DNA of 7,615 bases from Myxococcales bacterium (lineage in GTDB: Bacteria; Myxococcota; Bradymonadia; UBA7976; UBA1532). Below the pieces are notes generated by a model. It was not told the DNA's origin and did no database searches. It saw only the letters and a list, made by a program, of their open reading frames with translations. The number at the start of each line of letters is the position of its first letter. The first letter of the stretch is position 1. The stretch lies in contig JAGQJJ010000169.1 in assembly GCA_020430675.1 (NCBI GenBank), positions 1 through 7,615 on the forward strand, written 5' to 3'. Positions 1-6,294 of this stretch are shown piece after piece. The position numbers and the translations under genes were made by a program.

Positions 1-923
1 TTGGCCACCGAGATGACCTTCTGCACGCCGCTCATGACAAAGACCTGGGCCTTCTTGGGGTCGTTGGCGATCGAAGGCGGCATCTGATCCGAGGTGGTCA
101 GGGCCTTGATCAGCGGGTCGACCGCGCTCGGATCGGGCATGTCGCCCAGCATCTCGGCCGTCTTGGCCTCGACGATGCCGCCCAGGTCGAACTTGTACTT
201 CCGGGCCCGCTGCTCGACCGTGCGGTTCTTGCGCTCCAGCGTCTGGATGAGCTTCGGCACCGCCTTGGCCGGCCCGACGCGGTTGAGCGCCAGACGGCAG
301 GCGGCGACCTCGTTGCGGCCCAGGGCGTCGTCGAGCCACAGGCAGCGGATGAGGCCGGGGATGGCCTCTTCGGCGCCCAGCTTGCCCAGCGCCTCGGCGG
401 CGAGGCCGATCATGACGATGGGCACGATGTCGGGGTCGCTCTTGAGGATGGCCAGCAGCGGCTGCGTGGCCTTGGGGTCAGGGTTCGCCGCCAGGATCTG
501 CAGCGCGCCGTAGCGATTCTCGTTGGGCGCCGAGGCGTTGCTGATGACCGCCACGTAGGTGTCGGTGTAGCCCTCGCCCGCCTTCCACTCCAACAGCGTG
601 CTGGCCGCGAGCTGCGCGGCCTTGGGCTCCTGGGTGTCCTGCAGCGCCTCGACCAGCACCGGCACCGCCTTGTGATCGCCCTTGCGCGTGAGCGCGGCGA
701 CGATGTCGTAGCGGAAGCGGCCTTCCTTGTAGTAGGCGACCAGCGCGTCGGTCGCTTCAGGGCTGTCGATCTCGCCCAGCTTGCGCACGGCGGCCTTGGG
801 GTTGTCCCCCTTGAGCTTTTCGATCCAATAAGCGGCGCTGTTCGGATCGGCGGTCTCGCACGCCGTGGCGCCGAGCAGCGCCAGGCCGGCGCAGAACATC
901 ATCAGGCGGGTCGCGCGCTGCAT
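1..923 (-). CDS. HEAT-repeat lipoprotein, C-terminus cut by window edge
   Basis: The reverse strand encodes an open frame of 307 codons from ATG at 923-921 that continues past the left edge, so the C-terminus is missing. The start is set by a good ribosome binding site (GAGGTG, 936-931) seven bases upstream. Residues 1-22 form a short basic n-region, a hydrophobic core (LMMFCAGLALLG) and a cysteine at 22 in the context GATAC. This is an acceptable but not ideal lipobox, because position -3 is Ala rather than Leu; Glu follows the Cys. The mature part consists of helical pairs typical of HEAT repeats, with recurring units such as HKAVPVLVEALQD, PKATQPLLAILKSDPD, EEAIPGLIRCL and PSAVDPLIKALTT spaced roughly 35-45 residues apart. 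HEAT arrays are protein-binding scaffolds, and no catalytic motif is visible. Likely site: periplasmic face of a membrane, lipid-anchored. The partner is unknown. The gene is divergent from the rightward cluster. Confidence 0.85.
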   Translation of the reverse strand, partial: MQRATRLMMFCAGLALLGATACETADPNSAAYWIEKLKGDNPKAAVRKLGEIDSPEATDALVAYYKEGRFRYDIVAALTRKGDHKAVPVLVEALQDTQEPKAAQLAASTLLEWKAGEGYTDTYVAVISNASAPNENRYGALQILAANPDPKATQPLLAILKSDPDIVPIVMIGLAAEALGKLGAEEAIPGLIRCLWLDDALGRNEVAACRLALNRVGPAKAVPKLIQTLERKNRTVEQRARKYKFDLGGIVEAKTAEMLGDMPDPSAVDPLIKALTTSDQMPPSIANDPKKAQVFVMSGVQKVISVA

Positions 924-994
924 CAGCTATCACCTCATGCCGGGTTGATGGGCCAAGCTCTTTGGATATCAAGCCTTTACCGGAGCGGCGGCCG

Positions 995-1023
995 ACGATA
1001 CACCGCCGGGTGTTCGTGGTCAA
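995..1023 (-). promoter_or_regulatory. Sigma70-type promoter for the HEAT lipoprotein gene
   Basis: Read on the reverse strand, a -35 box TTGACC (1023-1018) is followed by a 17-base spacer and a -10 box TATCGT (1000-995). The -35 matches the TTGACA consensus at five of six positions and the -10 matches TATAAT at four of six, with ideal spacing. Transcription would start near 988, giving a leader of about 65 bases before the ATG at 923. This stretch is less GC-rich than its surroundings. Assignment is by pattern only. Confidence 0.6.
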
Positions 1024-1054
1024 TAGGCCCCGCGCCGCCGATCGGTGCGCGACG

Positions 1055-1083
1055 ACGACACCGCGCGGCAGAACTGGTAGGCT
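1055..1083 (+). promoter_or_regulatory. Candidate promoter for the rightward genes, possibly leaderless
   Basis: A -35-like box ACGACA (1055-1060; matches GACA of TTGACA) lies 17 bases before a -10-like box TAGGCT (1078-1083; T, A and final T conserved). The final T is only six bases from the ATG at 1090, so transcription could begin at or next to the start codon. No clear Shine-Dalgarno sequence precedes that ATG, which fits a leaderless message. The box matches are weak, so this is a suggestion. It lies back to back with the lipoprotein promoter, 31 bases apart. Confidence 0.35.
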
Positions 1084-1089
1084 GCGCCC

Positions 1090-2043
1090 ATGCGCCCGGC
1101 GATCCCGCAGACCGACCGCCATCCCCGAAGCCTCGCCATCGCCTGGCTGCTGACATTGATCATGCCGGGCCTGGGCCATATCTACTGCGGGCTGCTGGTG
1201 CGCGGGCTGGTCGTGTGGACGGCGTTTTTCACCGCCTGCGCCGTCGCTTTGCTCGCCTGGGCCCACTGGCTGTTCATGCCCTTTGGCCCCCTCGTCGTCG
1301 CCACCGCGAGCTGGATGGCGCTGCAGATGGCCCTGCTCGCTGACCTGCGCCGCTTCATCGAAGGCCCGGGCGTCGCGTATCAGCTGCGGCCGGTCAACCA
1401 CCCGGTCAGCTATCTCGGCGTCCTGCTCGGCCTGGGCGTGCTGCCCGTCCTCATCGTGGCCCTGGCGGTGGGCAACTGGATGATCGGCAGCGTCGAGGTG
1501 CGCTCGCTGGCCATGTTCCCCAAGTCGCTGCCCGGCGACCACGTGCTCTACGAGCGCGATGACTTCGCCGCGCGGCCGCCCGTGCCCGGCGAGCTGATCG
1601 TGCTCGACGCCGCGCCCGAGGGGCCGCGCATCGCGCGGGTGGTCGCGGTCGGCCGCGGCGTGGTGCAACTGCGCGATGGCCGCCCCCTGGTCGATGGCCG
1701 TGCGTTCGATCGCACACCGCTCGATGCCCTGCGCGTGCCGCGCTTCGACGCTGGCGAGCAGGCCCGACTCGACGCGCTGGTCGGCTACCTCGAGTCCTCG
1801 CTGGCCGGCCGCTACGTGGTCACCTTCGACCGCGCCCGCAGCCTCGACGCCGACCCGGCACCGGTCACGCTGGCCGAAGACGAGCTGTTTGTGCTCGGCG
1901 ACAACCGAGGCGTCGCGCTCGCCGAGGGCGTCTACGGCAAGGTGCGCGTCGGCGCCATTCGCGGGCGGCCGCGCTCGATCTGGGCCTCGTACCAGCTCGG
2001 CGCCGGCATGCGGTCGGGGCGCGTCGGGCTGGCGGTCCGCTGA
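1090..2043 (+). CDS. Signal peptidase I-like membrane protein lacking the catalytic dyad
   Basis: 317 residues. An in-frame TAG at 1078-1080 makes the ATG at 1090 the first possible ATG start. Residues 14-82 are hydrophobic and hold about three membrane segments, beginning with PGLGHIYCG, a motif of small TM2-like modules found ahead of some signal peptidases. A further membrane segment at about 108-133 leads into an S26 signal peptidase fold. Box B reads SLAMFPKSLPGD (139-150), aligning with SGSMxPTLxxGD so that the nucleophilic Ser is Ala141. Box D reads RIARVVAVG (180-188), aligning with xIKRVxG so that the general-base Lys is Ala182. The 41-residue separation is as in short bacterial enzymes. 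Box E keeps GDNR (270-273), but the following Ser, Asp and Arg are lost (GVALAEG). The fold is therefore kept and peptidase chemistry should be absent. Likely role: a membrane-bound, outward-facing binding or chaperone-like protein (inference). Dead family members exist, such as SipA of streptococcal pilus loci. The kinase gene follows after 73 bases. Confidence 0.85.
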   Translation: MRPAIPQTDRHPRSLAIAWLLTLIMPGLGHIYCGLLVRGLVVWTAFFTACAVALLAWAHWLFMPFGPLVVATASWMALQMALLADLRRFIEGPGVAYQLRPVNHPVSYLGVLLGLGVLPVLIVALAVGNWMIGSVEVRSLAMFPKSLPGDHVLYERDDFAARPPVPGELIVLDAAPEGPRIARVVAVGRGVVQLRDGRPLVDGRAFDRTPLDALRVPRFDAGEQARLDALVGYLESSLAGRYVVTFDRARSLDADPAPVTLAEDELFVLGDNRGVALAEGVYGKVRVGAIRGRPRSIWASYQLGAGMRSGRVGLAVR

Positions 2044-2116
2044 TGCCGCGCGGGTGGAGGTTCCCTTCGGCTGCGCAAGGCGGTACACCTCTGCCGTTGA
2101 CCCGCGCGAGGGAGCG

Positions 2117-5100
2117 ATGAGCGAGCGTCTCGGCCGCGTCTTGATCGTCGATGACAGCGAAGACGACCAGTTCCAGCTTCGGCGCTTGCTGCGCCGCGAG
2201 TTTGACGTCACCGCCGCGTTCACCGGCGCCGAGGCCCTCGAACGCCTCGAACGCGCCAGCTTCGACGTGCTCATCACCGACCAGAAGATGCCCCGCATGT
2301 CGGGCGACGCGCTCATCGCGCGCATCAAAGAGAACCCGCGCACCGCGGCGCTGCGCTGCATTCTGCTGTCTGGGCGCACCTCGGATGAGCAGCTCGTCGA
2401 GATTCTGCGCGGCGGGCGCATGTACCACTACTTCGAAAAGCACAAGTCGCTGCTGAGCGAAGACGGCCGCACCGAGCTGACCCTGGCGGTGCGCAGCGCG
2501 GTGCAGGCCAGCCGACTGGAGCAGGAGCGCGAGCGCCTGACCGCCCGGCTGCGCGCGCAGGTCGACGCGATCAGCGGTCAGTATCGATTGCTGCGCTCGC
2601 TCGCCAATCTCAAGGATCCTGCCGCGGCGCTCCGTCTGGTGGTCGAGAGCCTGGTCAACCGACTGCCCTGCCGCGGCGCCATCGGCTTGATGGATTTGCG
2701 GCCAAACCAGGGCGTCTTCGGCCACGCCGCGCTCGCCGAGAACGGCGCGCTGACCGCGCTGGAGCTGTTTGCGTGGCGCGAGTGGGTGCGCAAATCGTAC
2801 GCCCACCTCTCGGGCCGAGACCCCGGCGAGGTGCCGTTCACCAGCCGCCCCGAGCCTTTCGCCGGCAGCGCCGAGGCCCGCATCCCGCACGAGGTCGCGG
2901 CAATCCCGGTCTTCATCAATCGCGACCTGCGCGGCCTGCTGGTGCTGGCCCGCGACTCGTCGGCCCCCCTCGAAGCCGATGAGCAGGAGCTGTTCGGCAT
3001 CTGGCGCGACCAGCTTCAAGACGCCCTGACCCGCATGCACACGCAGATGCTCGACGAGCTGCGGCGCATCGAACTGATGGTCGAAGCGATGACCGAGGGC
3101 GTGGTGCTGACCGATGAAGAGGGCGCGGTCACGCTGATGAACCCCTCGGCGCGGCGCATGCTGAGCATCGCCGAGTTCGAGCGGCCCGACTTTGCGGTCG
3201 TCGTCGCCGCGCTCGGGCTGTCCAGCCTTGACGTGTTGCGCCACCTCGGCGCCGGCGATCGGGCCGCGTGGCGCGAGCTGCGCCGCGGCGAGACCTATTG
3301 CCAGGTGCTCTTCTCGCGCGTCCGCGATCACGCCGGGCACTCGGTGGGCATCCTGACGGTCATCCGCGACGTCACCGCCGAGAAGCACGCCGAGCAGCGC
3401 CGCGAAGAGTTCGTGCACATCCTCGGCCACGAGCTGCGCAGCCCGCTGACCAGCATCGGCGGCGTGGTCGACCTGCTCGCCAAGGGCGTCGTCGGCCCGC
3501 TGCAGCCGCGCCAGCGGGACTACCTGGCGATGGCCAAGGACTCGGCGGTCCGCCTCAACCAGCTCGTCAGCGACCTGCTCGATCTGGCCAAGTTCGAGCA
3601 GGGCAAGATGCCGCTGGCCATGAAAGAGGTCGACCTGGCGGCCGTGGTGCGGGACGCGGTGCGCAGCTTCGAGCCGCTGGCGCTCAAGAAGGGCGTCTCG
3701 CTGGCATTCGAATGCATGCTCGACGGCCTCGCGTGTCACGCCGACCCCGACCGGCTGGCGCAGGTGCTCAGCAATCTGCTCACCAACGCCTTCAAGTTCA
3801 CGCTGGCCGGCGGCCGCGTGCGCGTCACCGTCTTCTCGGCCTTCGCCGCGCCCGATCTCTATCTGGTCGCGGTGCACAACACCGGCGCCGAAATCCCCGA
3901 AGGCGACCTCGACCGCATCTTCGACAAATACGAGCAGGCCGGCCTCTCGCCGACGGGCGGGCAACGCGGCACCGGGCTCGGGTTGTCGATCTGTCGCAGC
4001 ATCATCGAAGGCCATCGCGGGGCGATCTGGGTCGAGAGCGGGCGAGGGCAGGGCACCACCTTCCTCTTCAGCCTGCCCGCCAGCTCGTTTGATCCCGGCA
4101 CCGCGCCGCCCGGCGGGGGGGGAGAGGTGGCCGGCCCGGCCGGCGAGCCGGTGCTGATCATCTGCAACGATGAGATGGAAGCCTACGCGGTCAAGGCGGT
4201 GCTGCTCGGCGCCGGCTTCCGCGTGCGGGTCTGCCCGCCCGAGCTGACGGCGGTGCGCGCCGAGATCGGCCGCCGGCCGCCGCTCCTGGCCCTGTGCCTG
4301 GATCTCGAAGGCAACCCGTCGCGCGCCGTGCTCTCGGAGCTGGTCAGCCGCCGCCTGCCCATCGTGGCCATGGTGCCGTTTGGCACGCCGCCGCCGCCCG
4401 CGGTCGACCTGATGCTCGAAGTGCCGGGTGACATCGGCATGCTCGGCAGCACGCTCAACGTCATCCTTGCGCGCCGGCGCGAGCGGCGGCGTCTGCGCGT
4501 GCTCATCGTCGACCGCGAGGCCGCCTGGGCCTCGGCGTTGGCCGGCCGGCTCGACGAAGCCGATTACCTGGCCTATATCGCCGCCGACACCGCGACCGCG
4601 CGCACCCGCACCGATCGCCTGCTGCCCGATCTGGTCATCATCGACCGCGCGCTGCCCGGGGCCGAGGCCTTCGCGACCCACCTCAGCGCGCGGCGCGACC
4701 CCGAGATCCCGGTGCTGCACACCGACTCGCAGGCCGAGGGTGACCCTGCCGAGGCCTCCGCCGGCCTGCTGCCCCGCGCGCTTGACGCCGACGATCTGCT
4801 CTTCATCGTGCGCTCGCACCTGGCCCACGAGCGGCGGACCAGCGCCGACAGCCTCTCGGTGCTGCCCGGCGCGCGCGAGCTGCAGCGCGAGATTCAGGGC
4901 CGCGTGCGCGATCAGCAGCCCTTCGCGTGCGGCGTCGTCGACCTCGAAGGCCTGCACGGCGCCATTCAGCACCGCGGCTTCATGTGGGGCCACGAGGCGA
5001 TGAACCAGACGGCGCAGCTCATCCACCAGGTGTTGCGCGAGCACGCCGACGACCGCGCCTTCCTCGGCCACCAGAGCGATGAAGGCTTCGTTTTTGTCGT

Positions 5101-5326
5101 CGCCGCCTCCCATTGCGAGGCGGTCTGCCAGGAGATCCCCCGCGCTTTCGAACGCGTGCGGCCGGTGCTCGATGACACCGGCGGCGACGCCACCTGGCTG
5201 CAGGTGCGCGTCGCCGCGGTCGTCGATGACAACGGGCGCTTCTCGGGATTTCCCGCCGTTCAGGCGCAGCTCGCCACCGTACGCGGGCGCGCTGGCAGCG
5301 AATTGGTGACCATCGATCGCGGCTGA
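2117..5326 (+). CDS. Cytoplasmic hybrid sensor histidine kinase: REC-GAF-PAS-HisKA-HATPase-REC-REC-degenerate GGDEF
   Basis: 1069 residues from an ATG preceded by GAGGGAG (2108-2114); the frame extends further upstream but only through the previous gene. No membrane segment is visible, so the protein is soluble. An N-terminal receiver has acidic pair D12/D13, phosphoacceptor D55 (ITDQKMP), S85 and K108. A charged helix at about 125-155, probably coiled coil, leads to a weak GAF-like region (about 156-310) and a PAS domain (about 314-425). The kinase core has the H-box HELRSPL with H438, the N-box NLLTNAFKF with N557, a G1 box VHNTGAEIP (586-594; Asn for the usual Asp, as in CusS-type kinases) and G2 GTGLGLS (618-624). 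After a GGGG linker come a degenerate receiver (about 679-790; acidic pair replaced by CN, D729 retained), a second receiver (about 795-905; D799 and D843 kept, R800 replaces the second acid) and a GGDEF-like domain (911-1065) whose signature is QSDEGF (986-991), so it should not make c-di-GMP. The kinase core should be active. The signal is unknown. Confidence 0.9.
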   Translation: MSERLGRVLIVDDSEDDQFQLRRLLRREFDVTAAFTGAEALERLERASFDVLITDQKMPRMSGDALIARIKENPRTAALRCILLSGRTSDEQLVEILRGGRMYHYFEKHKSLLSEDGRTELTLAVRSAVQASRLEQERERLTARLRAQVDAISGQYRLLRSLANLKDPAAALRLVVESLVNRLPCRGAIGLMDLRPNQGVFGHAALAENGALTALELFAWREWVRKSYAHLSGRDPGEVPFTSRPEPFAGSAEARIPHEVAAIPVFINRDLRGLLVLARDSSAPLEADEQELFGIWRDQLQDALTRMHTQMLDELRRIELMVEAMTEGVVLTDEEGAVTLMNPSARRMLSIAEFERPDFAVVVAALGLSSLDVLRHLGAGDRAAWRELRRGETYCQVLFSRVRDHAGHSVGILTVIRDVTAEKHAEQRREEFVHILGHELRSPLTSIGGVVDLLAKGVVGPLQPRQRDYLAMAKDSAVRLNQLVSDLLDLAKFEQGKMPLAMKEVDLAAVVRDAVRSFEPLALKKGVSLAFECMLDGLACHADPDRLAQVLSNLLTNAFKFTLAGGRVRVTVFSAFAAPDLYLVAVHNTGAEIPEGDLDRIFDKYEQAGLSPTGGQRGTGLGLSICRSIIEGHRGAIWVESGRGQGTTFLFSLPASSFDPGTAPPGGGGEVAGPAGEPVLIICNDEMEAYAVKAVLLGAGFRVRVCPPELTAVRAEIGRRPPLLALCLDLEGNPSRAVLSELVSRRLPIVAMVPFGTPPPPAVDLMLEVPGDIGMLGSTLNVILARRRERRRLRVLIVDREAAWASALAGRLDEADYLAYIAADTATARTRTDRLLPDLVIIDRALPGAEAFATHLSARRDPEIPVLHTDSQAEGDPAEASAGLLPRALDADDLLFIVRSHLAHERRTSADSLSVLPGARELQREIQGRVRDQQPFACGVVDLEGLHGAIQHRGFMWGHEAMNQTAQLIHQVLREHADDRAFLGHQSDEGFVFVVAASHCEAVCQEIPRAFERVRPVLDDTGGDATWLQVRVAAVVDDNGRFSGFPAVQAQLATVRGRAGSELVTIDRG
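4115..4122 (+). repeat. G8 homopolymer at the kinase/REC2 junction
   Basis: Eight consecutive G encode part of the GGGG linker (residues 666-669) between the ATPase domain and the second receiver of the hybrid kinase. Gain of one G would lead to a stop at 4171-4173, and loss of one to a stop at 4155-4157. Either would leave a protein of about 680-685 residues that ends just after the kinase core. Whether the tract length varies cannot be seen from one sequence. Confidence 0.5.
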
Positions 5327-5354
5327 TCCGTTCAGCGCGCAGTCAGGAGAGCCC

Positions 5355-6170
5355 ATGTCACTCGAAGCGGAGTTCGACGGCGACATCGCGCGGCTTGAGT
5401 TCAAACACGGCAAGGCCAACGAGATGGGCCGCGCCGAGCTGGACGCGCTGGCCGCGCTCTGCGACGAGCTGGTCGATCGCGGCACCCGCGCCTTGATCAG
5501 CTACTCGCGGCGACTCTCTCGTCGCGGCACGCCCAGCTTTATCGCGGGCGCCAACGTCACGGAGCGCATCGGCTGGAACGACGAGCGCATCACCGCGCAC
5601 GTCCGCGCCCAGCGCGCGGTCCTCGCCCGCCTGCGCGCGCTGCCGCTGCTGCACGTGACCGTGGTCAACGGCGTCGCGCTCGGCTGGGGCACCGAGTGGC
5701 TGATCACCGCCGACTACCGCGTCGCCACCCCGCAGGCGCGCTTCGGGCTGCCCGAGACCAGCCTGGGCATCGTGCCCGGCGCGGGCGGCACCTCCGAGCT
5801 CTGGTCGCTGATCGGCCTGCCCCAAGCCCTGCGCCTGGGCATGACCGGCGAGCAGATCGACGCCCACGAAGCGGCGCGCATCGGCCTCGTGCAGGAGGTC
5901 GTGCCCGACGTCGACGCCGGCCTCGTGCGCGCGCTGGCGCTGGCCCACGCGACGGCCAAACGCAGCCCGACCGCGGTCGCCGCCTTCAAGACCGGCGCCC
6001 TGGCCAGCGTCGGTCGCCCCGCCGCCGCACGTCAGGCCATCGAAGCGCGCGCCTATGAGCACTGCCTGGCGACCGGCGAGGCCGCCATCGGCCGGAGCAA
6101 CTTCAAGACCATCATCGCTGGCGATGGCGCGCCCTGGGGCGACCTGCATCTGCTCGAACCCGAGGCCTGA
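5355..6170 (+). CDS. Enoyl-CoA hydratase/isomerase (crotonase) family protein
   Basis: 271 residues, the usual length for the family. A strong ribosome binding site (AGGAGA, 5345-5350) sits four bases before the ATG, and the gene begins 28 bases after the kinase stop, so the two are probably cotranscribed. The crotonase fold is shown by the first oxyanion-hole segment SFIAGANVTE (61-70; family form AGAD), by NGVALGWGTEWLITADYRVA (105-124; family form NGxALGGGxELxxxCDxRxA) and by FGLPETSLGIVPGAGGT (130-146). Glu114 and Glu134 align with the two catalytic acids of rat crotonase (E144 and E164) with the same 20-residue separation, so hydration of a trans-2-enoyl-CoA is chemically possible. The substrate is not readable from sequence, and isomerase, hydrolase or lyase relatives share these motifs. 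The protein is cytoplasmic with no targeting sequence. Residues 50-60 (YSRRLSRRGTP) are unusually basic for the loop before the CoA-binding segment. No other beta-oxidation genes are in view. Confidence 0.88.
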   Translation: MSLEAEFDGDIARLEFKHGKANEMGRAELDALAALCDELVDRGTRALISYSRRLSRRGTPSFIAGANVTERIGWNDERITAHVRAQRAVLARLRALPLLHVTVVNGVALGWGTEWLITADYRVATPQARFGLPETSLGIVPGAGGTSELWSLIGLPQALRLGMTGEQIDAHEAARIGLVQEVVPDVDAGLVRALALAHATAKRSPTAVAAFKTGALASVGRPAAARQAIEARAYEHCLATGEAAIGRSNFKTIIAGDGAPWGDLHLLEPEA

Positions 6171-6200
6171 CGCGGCCGGTCGGGGTGACCCGCGGCCGCG
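6171..6200 (+). terminator. Stem-loop directly after the crotonase stop codon
   Basis: CGCGGCC (6171-6177) pairs with GGCCGCG (6194-6200). Inside it, GGTC (6178-6181) pairs with GACC (6187-6190) around a five-base loop, with a three-base bulge at 6191-6193. The hairpin begins on the first base after the TGA. No T-run follows (the next bases are CCGCCCCACCC), so it is not a classic intrinsic terminator. It could pause transcription, protect the 3' end of the message, or be chance in GC-rich DNA. Confidence 0.35.
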
Positions 6201-6294
6201 CCGCCCCACCCGAAGCGCGCCTGCGCCCCGACAGCAGATGCATGCACCTCGGTTTCCCGCTAGGCTAGGCCCGTTTCTCTGCCCAGGGGGCCCC

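Noticed and set aside
1501..1980. Reading the peptidase-like protein as an active signal peptidase I
   Set aside because: Both dyad positions are Ala, and the Ser/Asp/Arg after GDNR are missing.
2061..2089. A promoter for the kinase gene (TTCCCT, 17 bases, TACACC)
   Set aside because: Only three of six positions match consensus in each box, which is near chance level; read-through from upstream is the simpler explanation.
1676..2116. An upstream in-frame extension of the kinase to an ATG at 1676
   Set aside because: It would overlap the peptidase-like gene by 368 bases, and the added residues are Ser/Ala/Arg/Pro filler. The ATG at 2117 has its own ribosome binding site and starts directly at a receiver domain.
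757..2421. A minus-strand open frame of 554 codons across the lipoprotein, the divergent region and the peptidase-like gene
   Set aside because: It overlaps three well-supported genes, has a low-complexity Arg/Ala/Gly/His composition and has no domain.
3268..4092. A plus-strand open frame of 274 codons inside the kinase core
   Set aside because: It is a shifted frame of the kinase with an Arg/Ala/Pro-dominated translation and no start signal.
4844..5323. Reading the kinase C-terminus as an active diguanylate cyclase
   Set aside because: The GGDEF signature is replaced by QSDEGF, and the substrate-contact residues are absent.
1865..5485. A minus-strand open frame of 1206 codons spanning the whole kinase gene
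   Set aside because: Long antisense frames arise from the GC-rich third positions of the plus-strand gene. The translation is rich in His, Gln, Arg, Gly and Ala with no domain, and the plus strand has an unmistakable kinase.
6239..6271. A TGCATGCA palindrome followed by a doubled CTAGG in the gap before the TULIP-like gene
   Set aside because: Too short to stand out as an operator or repeat without other copies. TAGGCT at 6261-6266 may be a -10 box, but no acceptable -35 box is found 16-18 bases upstream.
6055..6294. An in-frame extension of the TULIP-like gene to an ATG at 6055
   Set aside because: It overlaps the end of the crotonase gene and crosses the hairpin, and its translation is Pro/Arg-rich. 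AGGGGG just before 6295 supports the shorter form.
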